NCBI GenBank assembly: GCA_017965125.1
Contig: JAGCQO010000123.1
Coordinates: 1 to 6,189, forward strand
Source of the DNA: Paludibacteraceae bacterium
GTDB taxonomy: Bacteria; Bacteroidota; Bacteroidia; Bacteroidales; Paludibacteraceae
Direction: 5' to 3'
DNA: 6,189 bases
The stretch's first letter is position 1, and each line of letters starts with the position of its first letter. The position numbers and the translations under genes were made by a program. The notes below the pieces were generated by a model. That model was given only the letters and a program-made list of their open reading frames with translations. It did not search any database and was not told the DNA's origin. Below, piece after piece: positions 5,677-6,189 of this stretch.

Positions 5677-6189
5677 TTACCTTCCGCTCTTGCGACGGTT
5701 GCACTCGCGGCATAGCATCTGGCAATTCTCGGCAACAGTGCGCCCGCCGTCGTGCCAAGGCGTAATGTGGTCGGCTTCCATCTGAGCAAGTTCGAAATGC
5801 TCACCGCAGTCGGCACAGATGCCCAGTTGACGCTCGTAGGCCGCCAGTTTTTGCGCATCGGTGAACGCACGGATAGACAAATATTTCTCTTTGCGAGTCA
5901 GTATGTAAGGATAGATGCCAGTTTTCTTCGTCACATCGTCATCGAGTACGAGTTTCGCCACCTCGGCATCTATTGCCTGTGCGTCAAAGACCTTATCCTT
6001 GTACATCTTGTACAGCTCGCCCCAATTCACGACTGTCATTATCTTCTTACGCTCCTTGGTCGGACGGAAGGACGTTTCTATCCATGTGATGACCGACTGG
6101 AAGAACTGCCACAGTGCTGCTGCATTGGGGTCGTGTTGGTGGTTGCCCATATACACTTCGATATTGCCGTCGGAAATCCACGAAATGGC
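5677..6189 (-). CDS. C-terminal part of a DUF262/HNH-type endonuclease (5' end outside window)
   Basis: The frame is open to the right edge, with 11 codons (AISWISDGNIE) upstream of the GTG at 6156, so that GTG is an internal Val and the gene starts outside the window. The visible 170 residues end with a zinc-finger HNH domain: CADC (5806-5817), ADHITPWHDGG with the metal-binding His at 5767-5769, an Asn in AENCQ, and CREC followed by NRRKSG. The third H is Asn, a frequent variant. The preceding part (HQHD, LWQFFQSVI, WGELYKMYKDK, LDDDVTKKTGIYPYIL, KYLSIRAF) resembles the C-terminal half of DUF262-plus-HNH proteins. In those, an N-terminal DUF262 domain with a DGQQR-type motif, as in GmrSD/BrxU modification-dependent restriction enzymes, precedes the nuclease; that part is not visible here. 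Likely a defence or accessory gene in the cytoplasm. Arg codons are CGN in 9 of 10. Confidence 0.88.
   Translation of the reverse strand, partial: AISWISDGNIEVYMGNHQHDPNAAALWQFFQSVITWIETSFRPTKERKKIMTVVNWGELYKMYKDKVFDAQAIDAEVAKLVLDDDVTKKTGIYPYILTRKEKYLSIRAFTDAQKLAAYERQLGICADCGEHFELAQMEADHITPWHDGGRTVAENCQMLCRECNRRKSGR

Noticed and set aside
6154..6156. GTG as the start of a short stand-alone HNH protein of 159 residues
   Set aside because: The frame stays open upstream to the window edge, and the upstream residues continue the DUF262-like pattern.

Overview
The window looks like a chromosomal segment from a member of the Bacteroidales (phylum Bacteroidota). The lineage call rests on four things. 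There is a Bacteroidetes-type LptE followed by SecG. The -7 promoter boxes are of the TAnnTTTG kind. Start codons are preceded by A-rich leaders without a Shine-Dalgarno sequence. Exported proteins either begin with Gln after an AxA-type signal cleavage site or carry a lipobox followed by an acidic stretch. I cannot name a genus from this sequence alone.

Layout, left to right. Positions 1-455 (+) hold the end of lptE, the outer-membrane LPS-assembly lipoprotein, cut by the window edge exactly where its lipidated Cys should be. secG (549-896, +) has its own well-spaced promoter and ends at a strong intrinsic terminator (926-960). An exported protein with two SPOR-like repeats (999-1814, +) and a second exported protein of unknown role with an acidic DxDxDxxxE loop (1872-2609, +) follow. 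The second converges, with a gap of only 6 bp, on cca (2616-4028, -), the tRNA CCA-adding enzyme with an HD domain. A 186-bp divergent promoter region holds a TAnnTTTG box for cca and a perfect 14-bp palindrome just upstream of the next gene. That gene is a lipoprotein with a TPR-like N-terminus (4215-5069, +). It is followed 23 bp later by an exported WCKPC thioredoxin-fold protein (5093-5572, +), and the pair ends at a 16-bp-stem terminator (5592-5636). The right edge holds the C-terminal part of a DUF262/HNH-type nuclease (5677-6189, -).

How the genes fit together. Every plus-strand gene encodes an envelope protein: LPS transport, Sec translocation, a SPOR-like protein, two exported or lipid-anchored unknowns, and a periplasmic thioredoxin-like protein. 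Both minus-strand genes encode cytoplasmic nucleic-acid enzymes. Arginine codon use splits the same way: the plus-strand genes use AGA for 41 of 48 Arg, while cca uses CGN for 28 of 33 and the HNH fragment for 9 of 10. I see no tRNA, rRNA, CRISPR array, insertion sequence or riboswitch. I do not see convincing evidence of a wholly new system. The least explained parts are the lipoprotein-thioredoxin pair with its palindrome, the tandem SPOR-like protein, and the codon dichotomy.
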